Below, piece after piece: positions 33,410 through 42,961 of a DNA stretch of 64,000 nt. The notes beneath the pieces were generated by a model. It did not search any database, had not been told where the DNA came from, and saw nothing but the letters and a program-made list of their open reading frames with translations. Where the stretch lies: positions 1,674,001 to 1,738,000 of the forward strand of contig NZ_JAERRG010000001.1 in the NCBI RefSeq assembly GCF_016741935.1. The letters run 5' to 3'. How positions within the stretch are numbered: the stretch's first letter is position 1; the number at the start of each line of letters is the position of its first letter. Both the position numbers and the translations under genes were made by a program. This DNA comes from Streptomyces endocoffeicus (GTDB lineage Bacteria > Actinomycetota > Actinomycetes > Streptomycetales > Streptomycetaceae).

Positions 33410-34555
33410 TCAGGCGGCGAGCGCCGGATGCAGCACCACTTTGGTGTAGCCCTCGACCCGCTTGTCGAACTTCTCGTACGCCTGCGGGGCCTGGTCCAGC
33501 GGCAGTTCATGGGAGACCACGAAGCTGGGCCGGGCACGCCCGGCGATGATCAGGTCGCGCAGCCGGCGGTTGTAGCGCTTGACGTTGCACTGGCCCGTGC
33601 CCATGCGCTGGCCCTTCTCGAACATCCGGCCGATGGAGACCAGCAGCTGACCGTGTTTGGCGTGCTCATCCGGGCCGCCGGGGTCGGAGGGGACGTACAG
33701 CCCCGGCACACCGAGCCGCCCGGTCGGCCGCACCGTGTCGACCAGCGAGTTGAGCACCGACGCGGGCTCCTCATGACTGGCGTCGTGCGCCTGGGCCTGG
33801 TAGCCCACCGCGTCGATGCCCTTGTCGGTGCCCTCGCCGCCGGTGCGGTCCATGATCTGCGGCACCGGGTCGCCCTTGCTGAAGTCGATGGGGACGGCGC
33901 CGATCTCCCTGGCCTTCGCCAGCCGCTCGGGGACCCGGTCGACCACGAACACCGTGGCGGCGCCGCGCAGCAGCGCGGAGTAGGCGGCCATCAGCCCCAC
34001 CGGACCCGCGCCGTAGACGGCCACGCTCTCGCCCGGGGAGACCTGGGCCAGCTCACAGCCGTGGTAGCCGGTCGGGAAGATGTCGGCGAGCAGGATGAAG
34101 TCGGTCTCGAGCTCCTCGCCCTGGGGCAGCTTCAGGCAGTTGAAGTCGGCGAAGGGCACCCGCAGCCGATCGGCCTGGCCACCCCTGTACGGGCCCATCG
34201 CCACATAGCCGTAGGCGCCGCCCGCGAAACCGGGGTTGACGGTGAGGCAGAAGCCGGTGTCGCCCGCGAGGCAGTTCTTGCAGAATCCGCAGGCCACGTT
34301 GAACGGCATGACCACGCGGTCGCCCTTGGACAGCGACACGACGCCGGAACCGGTCTCCTCGACCACGCCGAGGTTCTCGTGCCCGAAGACGATGCCGGGC
34401 TCGGCCGCCGTCCGGCCCTCGTACATATGCAGATCGGAGCCGCAGATCGCGCTGGAGGTGACGCGCACGAGCACATCGTTCGGATGCTCGATCCGAGGAT
34501 CGTCGACGTCCCTCACCGCCACCGAGTAGGGCTTCTCATAGACGACGGCTTTCAC
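33410..34555 (-). CDS. Zinc-dependent alcohol/formaldehyde dehydrogenase
   Basis: The 381-residue medium-chain dehydrogenase resembles glutathione-independent formaldehyde dehydrogenases. The catalytic zinc site is CGSDLHMYEG and GHENLGVV, the structural zinc site is CGFCKNCLAGDTGFC, and the Rossmann motif is VAVYGAGPVGLMAA. Long inserts such as GYQAQAHDASHEEP match that subgroup. The GTG start at 34555 has an exceptionally complete Shine-Dalgarno sequence. It lies between the glycerol genes and the gas vesicle operon, on the same strand. Confidence 0.9.
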   Translation of the reverse strand: MKAVVYEKPYSVAVRDVDDPRIEHPNDVLVRVTSSAICGSDLHMYEGRTAAEPGIVFGHENLGVVEETGSGVVSLSKGDRVVMPFNVACGFCKNCLAGDTGFCLTVNPGFAGGAYGYVAMGPYRGGQADRLRVPFADFNCLKLPQGEELETDFILLADIFPTGYHGCELAQVSPGESVAVYGAGPVGLMAAYSALLRGAATVFVVDRVPERLAKAREIGAVPIDFSKGDPVPQIMDRTGGEGTDKGIDAVGYQAQAHDASHEEPASVLNSLVDTVRPTGRLGVPGLYVPSDPGGPDEHAKHGQLLVSIGRMFEKGQRMGTGQCNVKRYNRRLRDLIIAGRARPSFVVSHELPLDQAPQAYEKFDKRVEGYTKVVLHPALAA

Positions 34556-34557
34556 CT

Positions 34558-34568
34558 GGATCACCTCC
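34558..34568 (-). promoter_or_regulatory. Extended Shine-Dalgarno sequence of the dehydrogenase gene
   Basis: The minus strand reads GGAGGTGATCC just before AG and the GTG start. All 11 bases can pair with the conserved 3' end of 16S rRNA, far beyond the usual 4-6. It fixes the start codon at 34555 and suggests strong initiation. Confidence 0.8.
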
Positions 34569-34589
34569 GCGTCGATCACTGACAAGCGG

Positions 34590-34653
34590 CGGTGGTGGCG
34601 GACACGGCGCGGTCCCAGGGTGTCTCGGTCCCAGGGTGTCTCGGCCACCACCG
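34590..34653. repeat. 16-bp tandem duplication within a long stem-loop
   Basis: TCCCAGGGTGTCTCGG occurs twice in perfect tandem (34613-34628, 34629-34644). The pair is enclosed by 10-bp inverted arms CGGTGGTGGC (34590-34599) and GCCACCACCG (34644-34653). The element lies between the glpK stop and the dehydrogenase start on the minus strand, so it would be in the leader of the dehydrogenase transcript or in the glpK 3' region. Confidence 0.6.
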
Positions 34654-34742
34654 GGTACTTCCAGCGAACCGCCGCGGGACGCCGGGCGCAACCGGCGCGG
34701 TCGTTCCGCCCCGGACCCCCGGGCCCCCGGGCCCCGCCGGGC

Positions 34743-36260
34743 CTACTCGACCGTGACCCAGTCCAGGGTGCGCTGGACGGCCTTCTTCCAGCCCGTGTAC
34801 CCCTCCTTCCTGGTCTTCTCGTCCCACTGGGGCTCCCACCGCCTGGACTCGCTCCAGTGGGAGCGCAGCTCATCGGTGTCCCGCCAGAACCCCGTGGCCA
34901 GCCCCGCGGCGTAGGCGGCGCCCAGGGCGGTGGTCTCGGCGATGACCGGGCGGCTGACCGGTACGCCCAGCACATCGGCCTGGATCTGCATGCACAGCTC
35001 GTTGTCGGTGACCCCGCCGTCCACCCGCAGGACGTCCATGTGGATGTCGGCGTCCCGCTCCATGGCCTCGACCACGTCCCGGCTCTGGTAGCAGATGGCC
35101 TCCAGGGTGGCGCGGGCGATGTGGCCGTTGGTGTTGAAGCGGGTGAGGCCGACGATCGCGCCGCGGGCGTCGGAGCGCCAGTACGGGGCGAAGAGCCCGG
35201 AGAAGGCGGGCACGAAGTACACCCCGCCGCTGTCCTCGACGGTGCGGGCGAGCCGCTCGCTGCCCGCGGCGTCGTCGATCATCTTCATCTGGTCGCGCAG
35301 CCACTGGACGGCCGAGCCGGTGACGGCGATCGAGCCCTCCAGGGCGTAGACGGGAGGGCTGTCGCCGAACTGGTACGCCACGGTGGTGAGCAGCCCGCTG
35401 GCCGAGCGGATCGGCTCGGATCCGGTGTTGAGCAGCAGGAAGTTGCCGGTGCCGTAGGTGTTCTTGGCCTCGCCGGGGGCGAAGCAGACCTGGCCGACCG
35501 TGGCCGCCTGCTGGTCGCCGAGGACGCCGGTGATGGGGGTGGCGGTGCGCAGCGGGCGGGAGGTGCGGGCCTGGCCGTACGCCTCGGGGTGGGAGGAGGG
35601 GTTGATCGTCGGCAGCATCGCCCGCGGGATGCCGAAGATCTCCAGCAGCTCGTCGTCCCAGTCCAGTGTCTCCAGGTCCATCAGCATGGTGCGGCTGGCG
35701 TTGGTGACATCGGTGGCGTGGATGCCGGCGCCGGGGCCGCCGGTGAGGTTCCACAGCACCCAGGCGTCGGTGTTGCCGAAGAGGGCGTGGCCCGCCTCCG
35801 CGGCCTCGCGGACGCCCTCGACGTTGTCCAGAATCCACTTGATCTTGCCACCGGAGAAGTAGGTGGCGGGCGGCAGCCCCGCCTTGCGGCGGATCACCTC
35901 GCCCTGGCCGTTCCGTTCCAGCGCGGCCGCGATGGTGTCGGTGCGGGTGTCCTGCCAGACGATGGCGTTGTAGTACGGGCGGCCGCTGCGCGGATCCCAG
36001 ATCACCGTGGTCTCGCGCTGATTGGTGATGCCGATCGCGGCCAGGTCGGCGGGGGCGAGTCCGCCCGCGCGGAGGGCGTTCTGGATCACCGAGTTGGTGC
36101 GCTCGTAGATCTCCACCGGGTCGTGCTCGACCCACCCCGCGCGCGGCAGGATCTGGCGGTGCTCCAGCTGGTACCGCGCCACCTCGTCACCGTCGTGGTT
36201 GAAGATCATGAAACGGGTGCTGGTGGTTCCCTGGTCCACCGCACCGATGAATTCCGGCAT
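34743..36260 (-). CDS. glpK: Glycerol kinase
   Basis: The 505-residue FGGY-family kinase phosphorylates glycerol to glycerol 3-phosphate. The N-terminal phosphate loop is [13 protein letters not shown]. Substrate residues lie in [10 protein letters not shown] and [10 protein letters not shown], and the conserved [22 protein letters not shown] and [16 protein letters not shown] segments of GlpK follow in order. Length is as usual (about 500). The ATG at 36260 is preceded by GAGAGGCGG. It follows the facilitator gene by 38 bp, so glpF-glpK is a likely operon. Confidence 0.97.
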   Translation of the reverse strand: MPEFIGAVDQGTTSTRFMIFNHDGDEVARYQLEHRQILPRAGWVEHDPVEIYERTNSVIQNALRAGGLAPADLAAIGITNQRETTVIWDPRSGRPYYNAIVWQDTRTDTIAAALERNGQGEVIRRKAGLPPATYFSGGKIKWILDNVEGVREAAEAGHALFGNTDAWVLWNLTGGPGAGIHATDVTNASRTMLMDLETLDWDDELLEIFGIPRAMLPTINPSSHPEAYGQARTSRPLRTATPITGVLGDQQAATVGQVCFAPGEAKNTYGTGNFLLLNTGSEPIRSASGLLTTVAYQFGDSPPVYALEGSIAVTGSAVQWLRDQMKMIDDAAGSERLARTVEDSGGVYFVPAFSGLFAPYWRSDARGAIVGLTRFNTNGHIARATLEAICYQSRDVVEAMERDADIHMDVLRVDGGVTDNELCMQIQADVLGVPVSRPVIAETTALGAAYAAGLATGFWRDTDELRSHWSESRRWEPQWDEKTRKEGYTGWKKAVQRTLDWVTVE

Positions 36261-36298
36261 GCTGCCGCCTCTCGTGGGTGGGGTACGGCCCGGATCGG

Positions 36299-37141
36299 CT
36301 ACTCGGGGGTCGGGGTGCGGCCCACCTCCGTTTCGGCCGCCGGGAGGAAGCGGCTGATCAGGACCTGGTAGAGGGCGGCGCCGATGAGCCCGCCGACCAG
36401 CGGGCCCACGATCGGCACCCAGAAGTACAGATCCCCGTACTGGTCCCGCCACGCGCTGCCGTATCCGGTGAGATAGCTGGCCAGCCGGGGGCCGAAGTCA
36501 CGGGCCGGGTTGATGGCATACCCCGCGTCGGCGCCCCAGGCCATGCCGATGGCGACCACGATCAGCCCGATGACGAAGGGCCCCAGATTGGCCTTCGGGG
36601 CCGAGTTCAGCACATCGGTGACGGCGAAGATGAGCAGCACCAGGATCGCGGTGCCGATGACCTGGTCGCGCAGCGCGCCCCATTCGCTGACCGGAAGGAC
36701 TCCGTTGCCGGGGAGGGTGGAGAAGACGAACTGGGTCTTGAAGGTGTGCCCCGGGTCGGCGTGGCCCAGCGCCTCGGTGTAGTTCCAGCGCACCAGCAGG
36801 GCCCCGACGAACGCGCCGGCCGTCTGGGCCACGGTGTACGGCAGGACCTTGCTCCAGGGGAAGCCCTTGAAGGCCGCCAGGGAGAGGGTGACCGCCGGGT
36901 TGATATGGGCCCCGCTGAGCCGCGCCGCCACATACACACCGAAGGTGACGCCCAGCCCCCAGGCCCAGGAGATGGAGTCGTGATCGCCGAGCGCGCCCGG
37001 GGGCTTGGTGAGGTCGCCGCCCGCCACGACCTGCGCCACCACACCGCAGCCGAAGAGGATCAGCACCATGGTGCCCGCGAACTCCGCGCAGAGCTCGCCG
37101 AGCAGCACCGACCTCGGGCGTTGTGGCTTCGGGGCAGTCAT
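36299..37141 (-). CDS. glpF: Glycerol uptake facilitator (aquaglyceroporin)
   Basis: The 280-residue MIP channel has six transmembrane segments and both pore motifs: [10 protein letters not shown] in the first half and [13 protein letters not shown] in the second. The Asp after the second NPA (NPARD) is the marker of glycerol-conducting aquaglyceroporins. I chose the ATG at 37141; a GTG at 37168 in frame also lacks a clear ribosome binding site, so the start is uncertain. It feeds the downstream glycerol kinase. Confidence 0.93.
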   Translation of the reverse strand: MTAPKPQRPRSVLLGELCAEFAGTMVLILFGCGVVAQVVAGGDLTKPPGALGDHDSISWAWGLGVTFGVYVAARLSGAHINPAVTLSLAAFKGFPWSKVLPYTVAQTAGAFVGALLVRWNYTEALGHADPGHTFKTQFVFSTLPGNGVLPVSEWGALRDQVIGTAILVLLIFAVTDVLNSAPKANLGPFVIGLIVVAIGMAWGADAGYAINPARDFGPRLASYLTGYGSAWRDQYGDLYFWVPIVGPLVGGLIGAALYQVLISRFLPAAETEVGRTPTPE

Positions 37142-37193
37142 GGGCCCATCGTCGGGGCGCTTCGGCACGGCGGCCCGTCCTGCGGGGCCGTCC

Positions 37194-37243
37194 GGGTCAG
37201 GGACGGGCCAGGGGTGGGTCAGAGACGGGTCAGGGACGGGCCA
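37194..37243. repeat. Direct repeats in the glpF/alditol oxidase spacer
   Basis: GGGTCAGGGACGGGCCA occurs at 37194-37210 and 37227-37243. A third, shorter copy GGGTCAGAGAC lies at 37216-37226, directly joined to the second. The repeats sit in the 201-bp divergent region and could be binding sites for a regulator of glycerol/polyol genes. Confidence 0.6.
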
Positions 37244-37342
37244 TGGACGGCGAAACCGGGTCTGTACGGATCAGGGTGCGGACCTGTACGAAGGTGCTGA
37301 CAACATCACCCATCGCCCTCCAGCCGAAACAGGACGACACGG

Positions 37343-38614
37343 ATGCCGACCACCCAAGCCCCGACGAACTGGGCCGGGAACATCACCTTCTCCGCCGCCC
37401 GGCTGCACCACCCGGACAGCGTCGACGAGCTGCGGCGGATCGTCAGCTCCGCCGACCGGGTACGGGTACTGGGCACCGGCCACTCCTTCAACCGCATCGC
37501 CGACACCGAGGGCGATCTGGTGAACCTGGACCGGCTGCCGCACCGGGTGGAGACCGACCCCGGGCAGCGCACCGCGACCATCGCGGCGGGCATGCGCTAC
37601 GCCCATGTGGCCCAGGCCCTGCACGCGGAGGGCTTCGCGCTGGCCAACCTCGCCTCGCTGCCGCACATCACGGTCGCGGGGGCCTGTACCACCGCCACCC
37701 ATGGCTCGGGGAGCGACCAGCGCTGTCTGGCGGCGGCGGTCGCGGGGCTGGAGATCGTCGGCCCCGACGGCGAGGTGACCCGAATCAGCCGGGACGAGGA
37801 CCCGGACCGGCTGAACGGGGCCGTGGTCGGGCTCGGCGGTCTTGGCGTGGTCACCGCCATGACGCTGGACATCGAGCCCACCTTCGACGTGGCCCAGTGG
37901 GTGTGGACCGGGCTGCCGCTGGACCGGCTGGACGACAGCTTCGAGGAGATCTTCGGCGCCGCCTACAGCGTCAGCGTCTTCACGGACTGGCGCTCGGGCG
38001 AGGGCGTGGTGTGGCTGAAGTGCCGCACCGATCTGCCCGATCCCCCCGAGCCCGGACAGCCGTGGCTGGGGGCCCACCCGGCCGACCGCCACCACCACCC
38101 GGTGCCCGCGATGCCGCCGCTGCACTGCACCGAGCAGTTGGGCGCGCCGGGACCGTGGCATGAGCGGCTGCCGCACTTCCGCCCGGACTTCACCCCCAGC
38201 AACGGCGATGAGCTCCAGTCGGAGCTGCTGCTGCCGCGCGCGGCGGCCTCGGCGGCGTTCGCCGCGCTGCGCGGCCTCGGCGACCGGATCGCGCCCGTGG
38301 TGCAGGTGTCCGAGGTCCGTACGGTCGCGGCGGACGAGCTGTGGCTGAGCCCCGCGTACGGCCGGGACAGCGTGGCCTTCCACTTCACCTGGGTCCCCGA
38401 CCACGACGCGGTGATCGAGGTGGTGGCCGCGATGGAGGAGGCGCTGCTGCCGCTGGGGGCGCGGCCGCACTGGGGCAAGCTGACGACGGCCACGCCGGAG
38501 CGGATCCTGTCCTCGTACGACCGGGCAGGCGACTTCGCGCGGCTGCTGGCCGAGCACGACCCGGCGGGGAAGTTCCGCAACGCCTATCTGGAGGGCTACT
38601 TCCCCACCGGGTGA
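37343..38614 (+). CDS. Alditol oxidase (FAD-linked)
   Basis: The 423-residue protein is close to S. coelicolor AldO along its length. The covalent FAD site is His47 in GTGHSFNRIAD, followed by GFALANLASLPHITVAG and THGSG of the PP-loop domain. The substrate domain holds VSVFTDWRSGEGVVWLK, CTEQLGAPGPWHERLPHFR and a C-terminal RPHWGKL. AldO oxidises terminal hydroxyls of xylitol, sorbitol and, more slowly, glycerol, making the aldose and H2O2. Divergent from glpF-glpK, it fits a polyol-use locus. It is cytosolic in the characterised case. Confidence 0.92.
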   Translation: MPTTQAPTNWAGNITFSAARLHHPDSVDELRRIVSSADRVRVLGTGHSFNRIADTEGDLVNLDRLPHRVETDPGQRTATIAAGMRYAHVAQALHAEGFALANLASLPHITVAGACTTATHGSGSDQRCLAAAVAGLEIVGPDGEVTRISRDEDPDRLNGAVVGLGGLGVVTAMTLDIEPTFDVAQWVWTGLPLDRLDDSFEEIFGAAYSVSVFTDWRSGEGVVWLKCRTDLPDPPEPGQPWLGAHPADRHHHPVPAMPPLHCTEQLGAPGPWHERLPHFRPDFTPSNGDELQSELLLPRAAASAAFAALRGLGDRIAPVVQVSEVRTVAADELWLSPAYGRDSVAFHFTWVPDHDAVIEVVAAMEEALLPLGARPHWGKLTTATPERILSSYDRAGDFARLLAEHDPAGKFRNAYLEGYFPTG

Positions 38615-38633
38615 GAGCGGCACCGGCCGGTGT

Positions 38634-41027
38634 TCAGCCGGTCCAGGACCATTCGGCGACCTCGGGCATATCGGTGCCGTGCTCACGGATCCAGGCCTGG
38701 TGGCGGGTGCGGGCGTCCTGCATCCGCTGCCGTACGGCCGTGGCGCGCACCGCGAGCCCGGGGGTCCGGTCGATGACGTCCATCACCAGCCGGTAGCGGT
38801 CCAGGTCATTGCGGACCACCATGTCGAACGGCGTGGTGGTGGTGCCCATCTCCAGGTAGCCGCGCACATGGAGGTTGGGGTGGACGGCCCGGCGGTAGGA
38901 CAGCCGGTGCACCAGCCACGGATAGCCGTGGTAGGCGAAGATGACCGGCCGGTCGCGGGTGAACAGGGCGTCGAACTCGTGGTCCGGCATCCCGTGCGGA
39001 TGCTCCTCCTTCGGCAGCAGCCGGGTCATGTCGACCACGTTGACCACCCGCACGGCCACATCGGGCAGATGGCGGCGGAGGATCCCGGCGGCCGCGATGA
39101 CCTCCTGGGTGGGCACATCGCCCGCGGCGGCCAGCACCACATCCGGCTCCCCCGCGCCGTTCTCGGTGCCGGCCCAGTCCCAGGTCCCGGCGCCGCGGGC
39201 GCAGTGGGCGCGCGCCTGGTCGAGGTCGAGCCAGTCGAAGCAGGGCTGTTTGCCCGCGACGACCACGTTGACGTAGTCGCGGCTGCGCAGGACGTGGTCG
39301 GCCACGCTGAGCAGGGTGTTGGCGTCCGGCGGCAGATAGACGCGCACCACCTCCGGGCTCTTGTTGAGCACATGGTCGACGAAGCCGGGGTCCTGGTGCG
39401 AGAAGCCGTTGTGGTCCTGGCGCCACACATGGGAGGTCAGCAGGTAGTTGAGGGAGGCCACGGGGCGCCGCCAGGGCAGTGAGCGGGACACCTTCAGCCA
39501 TTTGATGTGCTGGTTGACCATGGAGTCCACGATGTGCACGAACGCCTCGTAGCAGGAGAAGAGGCCGTGCCGCCCGGTCAGCAGATAGCCCTCCAGCCAG
39601 CCCTGGCAGAGGTGCTCGGAGAGGATCTCCATGACCCGGCCGTTGCGGCTGAGGTGCTCGTCAGTGGGCACGATGGACTCCTGCCACGCCTTGCCGGTGG
39701 CGCGGTAGAGGGCCTCCAGCCGGTTGGAGGCGGTCTCGTCGGGGCCGACCACCCTGAAGTCGCGGCGGTCGGCGGTGTCCTCCATGACCTGCTCCAGCAG
39801 CCCGCCGAGGACCCGGGTCGGCTCGTGCAGGGTCGCGCCGGGCTTGTCCACGGGGACCGCGTACCGCTCCAGGTCGGGGACGGGCAGCGAGCGCAGCAGC
39901 AGTCCGCCGTTGGCGTGCGGATTGGCGCCCAGGCGGCGGTCGCCCTCCGGGACCTCGGCCAGCAGGTCCGGCCGGGGCCGCCCGTCGGCGTCGAAGAGTT
40001 CCTCGGGGCGGTACGAACGCAGCCAGCGCTCCAGCTGCCGCAGATGCTCCGGATTCTCCCGGACGCCCGGCAGGGGGACCTGGTGGGCGCGCCAGGTGCC
40101 CTCCACGGGAACCCCGTCGACCTCCTCGGGACCGGTCCAGCCCTTGGGCGTACGGAGCACGATGACGGGCCAGCGCGGCCGCTCGGCGATGCCCTCCTCG
40201 CGGGCGGTGCGCTGGAGCAGGGCGATCCGGTCCAGCGCCTCGTCCAGGGCGTGCGCCATGGCCCGGTGCACCTCGAACGGTTCGTCCCCGGCGACGTGGA
40301 TCGGCTCGTGGCCGTATCCCCGCAGCAGGTCGTCGAGTTCGGGTCCGGGGAGCCGGGCGAGCACCGCGGGGTTGGCGATCTTGTACCCGTTGAGGTGGAG
40401 GATCGGCAGCACGGCGCCGTCGTGGACCGGGTCCAGGAACTTGTTGGCGTGCCAGGAGCCGGCCAGCGGACCGGTCTCGGCCTCGCCGTCGCCGATGACG
40501 CAGGCGACCAGCAGCCCGGGGTTGTCCAGCGCGGCCCCGTAGGCGTGGGCGAGGGAGTAGCCGAGCTCACCGCCCTCGTGGATCGAGCCGGGGGTCTCGG
40601 GGGCCACATGGCTGGGCACCCCGCCGGGGAAGGAGAACTGCCGGAAGAGCCGGGCCATGCCCACCGCGTCCCGGCTGACGTCCGGGTAGACCTCGGAGTA
40701 GCTGCCGTCCAGCCAGGAGCCGGCGAGCACCGCGGGGCCGCCGTGCCCGGGGCCCCAGACACAGATGGCGTCCAGGTCGCGGTCCTTGATGACGCGGTTC
40801 AGGTGGGTGTGGACGAGGTTGAGTCCGGGTGAGGTGCCCCAGTGGCCCAGCAGCCGGGGCTTGATGTGGTCCGGGCGCAGCGGCTCGGTCAGCAGCGGGT
40901 TGGCCAGCAGATAGATCTGGCCCGCCGCGAGGTAGTTGGCGGCGCGCCAGTGGGCGTCCAGGGCGCGGATCCGGTCGTCGGCGAGCCCGCCGCCCGGCGA
41001 GCCCGTCGTGGTCGGTGCGTCTGGCAT
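38634..41027 (-). CDS. Phosphoketolase
   Basis: The 797-residue thiamine-diphosphate enzyme cleaves xylulose 5-phosphate and/or fructose 6-phosphate with phosphate to acetyl phosphate. Family signature segments include [20 protein letters not shown], the TPP motif [19 protein letters not shown], and [19 protein letters not shown] in the C-terminal half. Length matches (about 790-800). The ATG at 41027 is preceded by GGGAGAGAGG. It lies downstream of a universal stress gene on the same strand, separated by a tandem repeat array. Substrate preference between C5 and C6 sugars cannot be told. Confidence 0.95.
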   Translation of the reverse strand: MPDAPTTTGSPGGGLADDRIRALDAHWRAANYLAAGQIYLLANPLLTEPLRPDHIKPRLLGHWGTSPGLNLVHTHLNRVIKDRDLDAICVWGPGHGGPAVLAGSWLDGSYSEVYPDVSRDAVGMARLFRQFSFPGGVPSHVAPETPGSIHEGGELGYSLAHAYGAALDNPGLLVACVIGDGEAETGPLAGSWHANKFLDPVHDGAVLPILHLNGYKIANPAVLARLPGPELDDLLRGYGHEPIHVAGDEPFEVHRAMAHALDEALDRIALLQRTAREEGIAERPRWPVIVLRTPKGWTGPEEVDGVPVEGTWRAHQVPLPGVRENPEHLRQLERWLRSYRPEELFDADGRPRPDLLAEVPEGDRRLGANPHANGGLLLRSLPVPDLERYAVPVDKPGATLHEPTRVLGGLLEQVMEDTADRRDFRVVGPDETASNRLEALYRATGKAWQESIVPTDEHLSRNGRVMEILSEHLCQGWLEGYLLTGRHGLFSCYEAFVHIVDSMVNQHIKWLKVSRSLPWRRPVASLNYLLTSHVWRQDHNGFSHQDPGFVDHVLNKSPEVVRVYLPPDANTLLSVADHVLRSRDYVNVVVAGKQPCFDWLDLDQARAHCARGAGTWDWAGTENGAGEPDVVLAAAGDVPTQEVIAAAGILRRHLPDVAVRVVNVVDMTRLLPKEEHPHGMPDHEFDALFTRDRPVIFAYHGYPWLVHRLSYRRAVHPNLHVRGYLEMGTTTTPFDMVVRNDLDRYRLVMDVIDRTPGLAVRATAVRQRMQDARTRHQAWIREHGTDMPEVAEWSWTG

Positions 41028-41079
41028 GGACCTCTCTCCCTCGTGGTCTCCGGTGACGTGCCCGTCTCGTGGTGTCCAG

Positions 41080-41218
41080 TTGTGTTTCCGCCGGTCGTGT
41101 GCCTGTTGTGTGCCGGCCGGTCGTGCTGCCTGTTTTTGTGTGCCCGCCGGTCGTGCCGCCTGTTGTGTACCCCCGGTCGTGCTGCCTGTGTTTGTGTTTC
41201 CGCCGGTCGTGCCGCCTG
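41080..41218. repeat. Five 26-30 bp tandem repeats between stress gene and phosphoketolase
   Basis: Units at 41080-41105, 41106-41132, 41133-41162, 41163-41188 and 41189-41218 share a TTGTGT-type start and the core CCGGTCGTGCYGCCTG. Unit length varies in the T-rich start. The array fills the region from the stress gene stop to 52 bp before the phosphoketolase start. It is directly repeated without spacers, so it is not a CRISPR array. Confidence 0.8.
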
Positions 41219-41222
41219 CCGT

Positions 41223-42110
41223 TCAGTCCCGCTCCGGCACGATCACCACCGGGCAGGGCGCGTGGTGCAGGGCCGCGTGGGCGATGCGGCCGAGCTGCAG
41301 CCCGGCGGTGTGACCGTGGCCGCGGCGGGCGCCGAGGACCAGCAGATCGGCGGTGGCGGCCGCGTGGAGGAGCGCCTTGCGGGCCGTGCCCTCGACCGTC
41401 GCGTGGTGCACGGTGACCTCGGGGTGGTCCCGTCGGGGGGTCCGCAGGGCGTCCTCCAGCGTCCGCTCCGCCCGTGCCCAGTGGGCACGCACCGGGTCCC
41501 CCTCCAGCAGCAGTTCATCCGTCACCTCACCGGCGGGCGCGCGCCAGGCCCGTACGGCCTCCAGCGTGCGGCCGCCCGCCGCGGCCTCGAGGAAGGCGAA
41601 CCGGACCGCGGCCGAGGGACCGCCCGCCTCACCGGGCTCGCCCACGCCGAGCACGATCCGGCCGAAGGCGCCGCCCCGGTTGGGCTCGCCGCCGCGTACG
41701 ACCGTCACCGGGCAGGTGGCGCGGGCGGCGACCGCGAGGCCGACCGAGCCGAGCAGCAGCCCGGCGAGTTCACCGCGGCCGCGGGAGCCGACGACCACGC
41801 CCGAGGCCTCCCGCCCGGCGCGCAGCAGCGCGTCCACCGGGTCCTCCGGCAGGACCTCGGCGGCGACCTTCACATCGGGGCCGCGGCGGCGGGCGCGCTC
41901 CGCGGCGGACGCGGCGATGTCCTCGTCCCTGATCTGCTCCCAGGGGCGCTCGGGGTCGGCGGCGGGCGCGATGCCCTCGTACCGCTCCCACAGCGAGGCG
42001 TGGATCAGCCGCAGCGGCACCGCCTGCCGGGCCGCCGCGTCCACCGCCCAGTCCACCGCCTGGAGGCTGTGGTGCGAGCCGTCGACGCCCACCACGAGGG
42101 GGAGCTCCAC
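41223..42110 (-). CDS. Universal stress protein, two-domain
   Basis: The 295-residue protein has tandem UspA domains (1-145, 155-290). The first has an intact ATP motif G-2x-G-9x-GS (VGSRGRGELAGLLLGS); in the second the motif is degenerate (GARRGHGHTAGLQLGR). I chose the GTG at 42110 (VELPLVVGVDGS) as start, since the first beta-strand begins there; the frame is open further upstream without conserved sequence. It is divergent from the CBS gene across a spacer with several OsdR/DevR-like palindromes. Confidence 0.9.
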   Translation of the reverse strand: MELPLVVGVDGSHHSLQAVDWAVDAAARQAVPLRLIHASLWERYEGIAPAADPERPWEQIRDEDIAASAAERARRRGPDVKVAAEVLPEDPVDALLRAGREASGVVVGSRGRGELAGLLLGSVGLAVAARATCPVTVVRGGEPNRGGAFGRIVLGVGEPGEAGGPSAAVRFAFLEAAAGGRTLEAVRAWRAPAGEVTDELLLEGDPVRAHWARAERTLEDALRTPRRDHPEVTVHHATVEGTARKALLHAAATADLLVLGARRGHGHTAGLQLGRIAHAALHHAPCPVVIVPERD

Positions 42111-42212
42111 CGTTTCCACCACCTTCCGCGCGGCGGTCCCGCGCTCGTGCCGAACGCTTCGCCCCCCTGTCCCGACGCCTTCACCCTCCCGCCCGTGCGG
42201 GATTCCGCGCGA

Positions 42213-42275
42213 GGGGCGTTTCGGCCCCGCCGGGGGTCGTTCGGCCCAGGGCGCCCGTGCGGGCCGAACGGTCCC
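42213..42275. promoter_or_regulatory. Cluster of OsdR/DevR-like palindromes
   Basis: Three G/C-capped palindromes lie in the divergent stress protein/CBS spacer: GGGGCGTTTCGGCCCC (42213-42228), GGGTCGTTCGGCCC (42234-42247) and GGGCCGAACGGTCCC (42261-42275). The 10-mer GGGCCGAACG is shared exactly by the last two (one on each strand) and recurs before the response regulator gene. The layout resembles the GGGAC-N4-GTCCC DevR box. Confidence 0.65.
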
Positions 42276-42358
42276 GAGCGGACCCCGGGCAGCCCAAGAA
42301 GGGGGCCGGAGCGCCGTCCCACGCTGGGAGCGGACCGGGGCGGACCGCGGAGGCACGG

Positions 42359-42961
42359 ATGAAGCACCGCAAGATCGGCAATGTGATGACCGACGACGTC
42401 GTCCGGGTGAGTTCCAAGACGTCGTTCGACGAGGTCGGTGCGCTGCTCTCCCGGCACCGCTTCAACGGGCTGCCCGTAGTGGACGAGGACGACAAGGTGG
42501 TCGGCATGATCACCGGGACCGATCTCAGCGAGCCCGCCCCGACGGCCGGCCAGCTGATGTCGCGCCCCGCGGTCACCGTGCGCCCCCAGGACAGCATCGT
42601 GGACGCGGCCCGCGCGATGGACCGCCATCGCGTCGAGCGGCTGCCCGTCGTCGACGAGGAGGACCGGTTGATCGGCATCGTCACCCGCCGGGACCTGCTG
42701 CGGGTCTTCCTCCGCCCGGACGACGAGATTCGCGCCGAGGTGATCGACGAGGTGCTGGTCCGGTCGCTGTGGCTCGGCCCGCAGTCCGTCGCGGTCACCG
42801 TGACCGACGGGGTCGTACGGCTGGAGGGGCAGCTGGACCGGCACAGCGAGATCCCCATCGCGATCCGGATGACCGGGCAGGTGGACGGCGTGGTGGCCGT
42901 GGTCGACCGGCTCAGCTACCGGGTCGACGACTCCGCGGGCCGGGGAGGTGCGCGGCGATGA
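42359..42961 (+). CDS. CBS-pair protein with BON domain
   Basis: The 200-residue protein has two CBS domains (VMTDDVVRVSSKTSFDEVG, LMSRPAVTVRPQDSIVDAA; residues 8-125) and a C-terminal BON-like domain (VAVTVTDGVVRLEGQLDRHS). CBS pairs bind adenosyl nucleotides and often sense energy state. The ATG at 42359 follows GGAGG by 5 nt. It overlaps the next stress gene by 4 nt. A CBS protein (Hrp1) is also part of the M. tuberculosis DosR regulon. Confidence 0.92.
   Translation: MKHRKIGNVMTDDVVRVSSKTSFDEVGALLSRHRFNGLPVVDEDDKVVGMITGTDLSEPAPTAGQLMSRPAVTVRPQDSIVDAARAMDRHRVERLPVVDEEDRLIGIVTRRDLLRVFLRPDDEIRAEVIDEVLVRSLWLGPQSVAVTVTDGVVRLEGQLDRHSEIPIAIRMTGQVDGVVAVVDRLSYRVDDSAGRGGARR

Noticed and set aside
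41080..41218. CRISPR array candidate
   Set aside because: Units are directly adjacent with no spacers and are degenerate. No cas gene is in the window.
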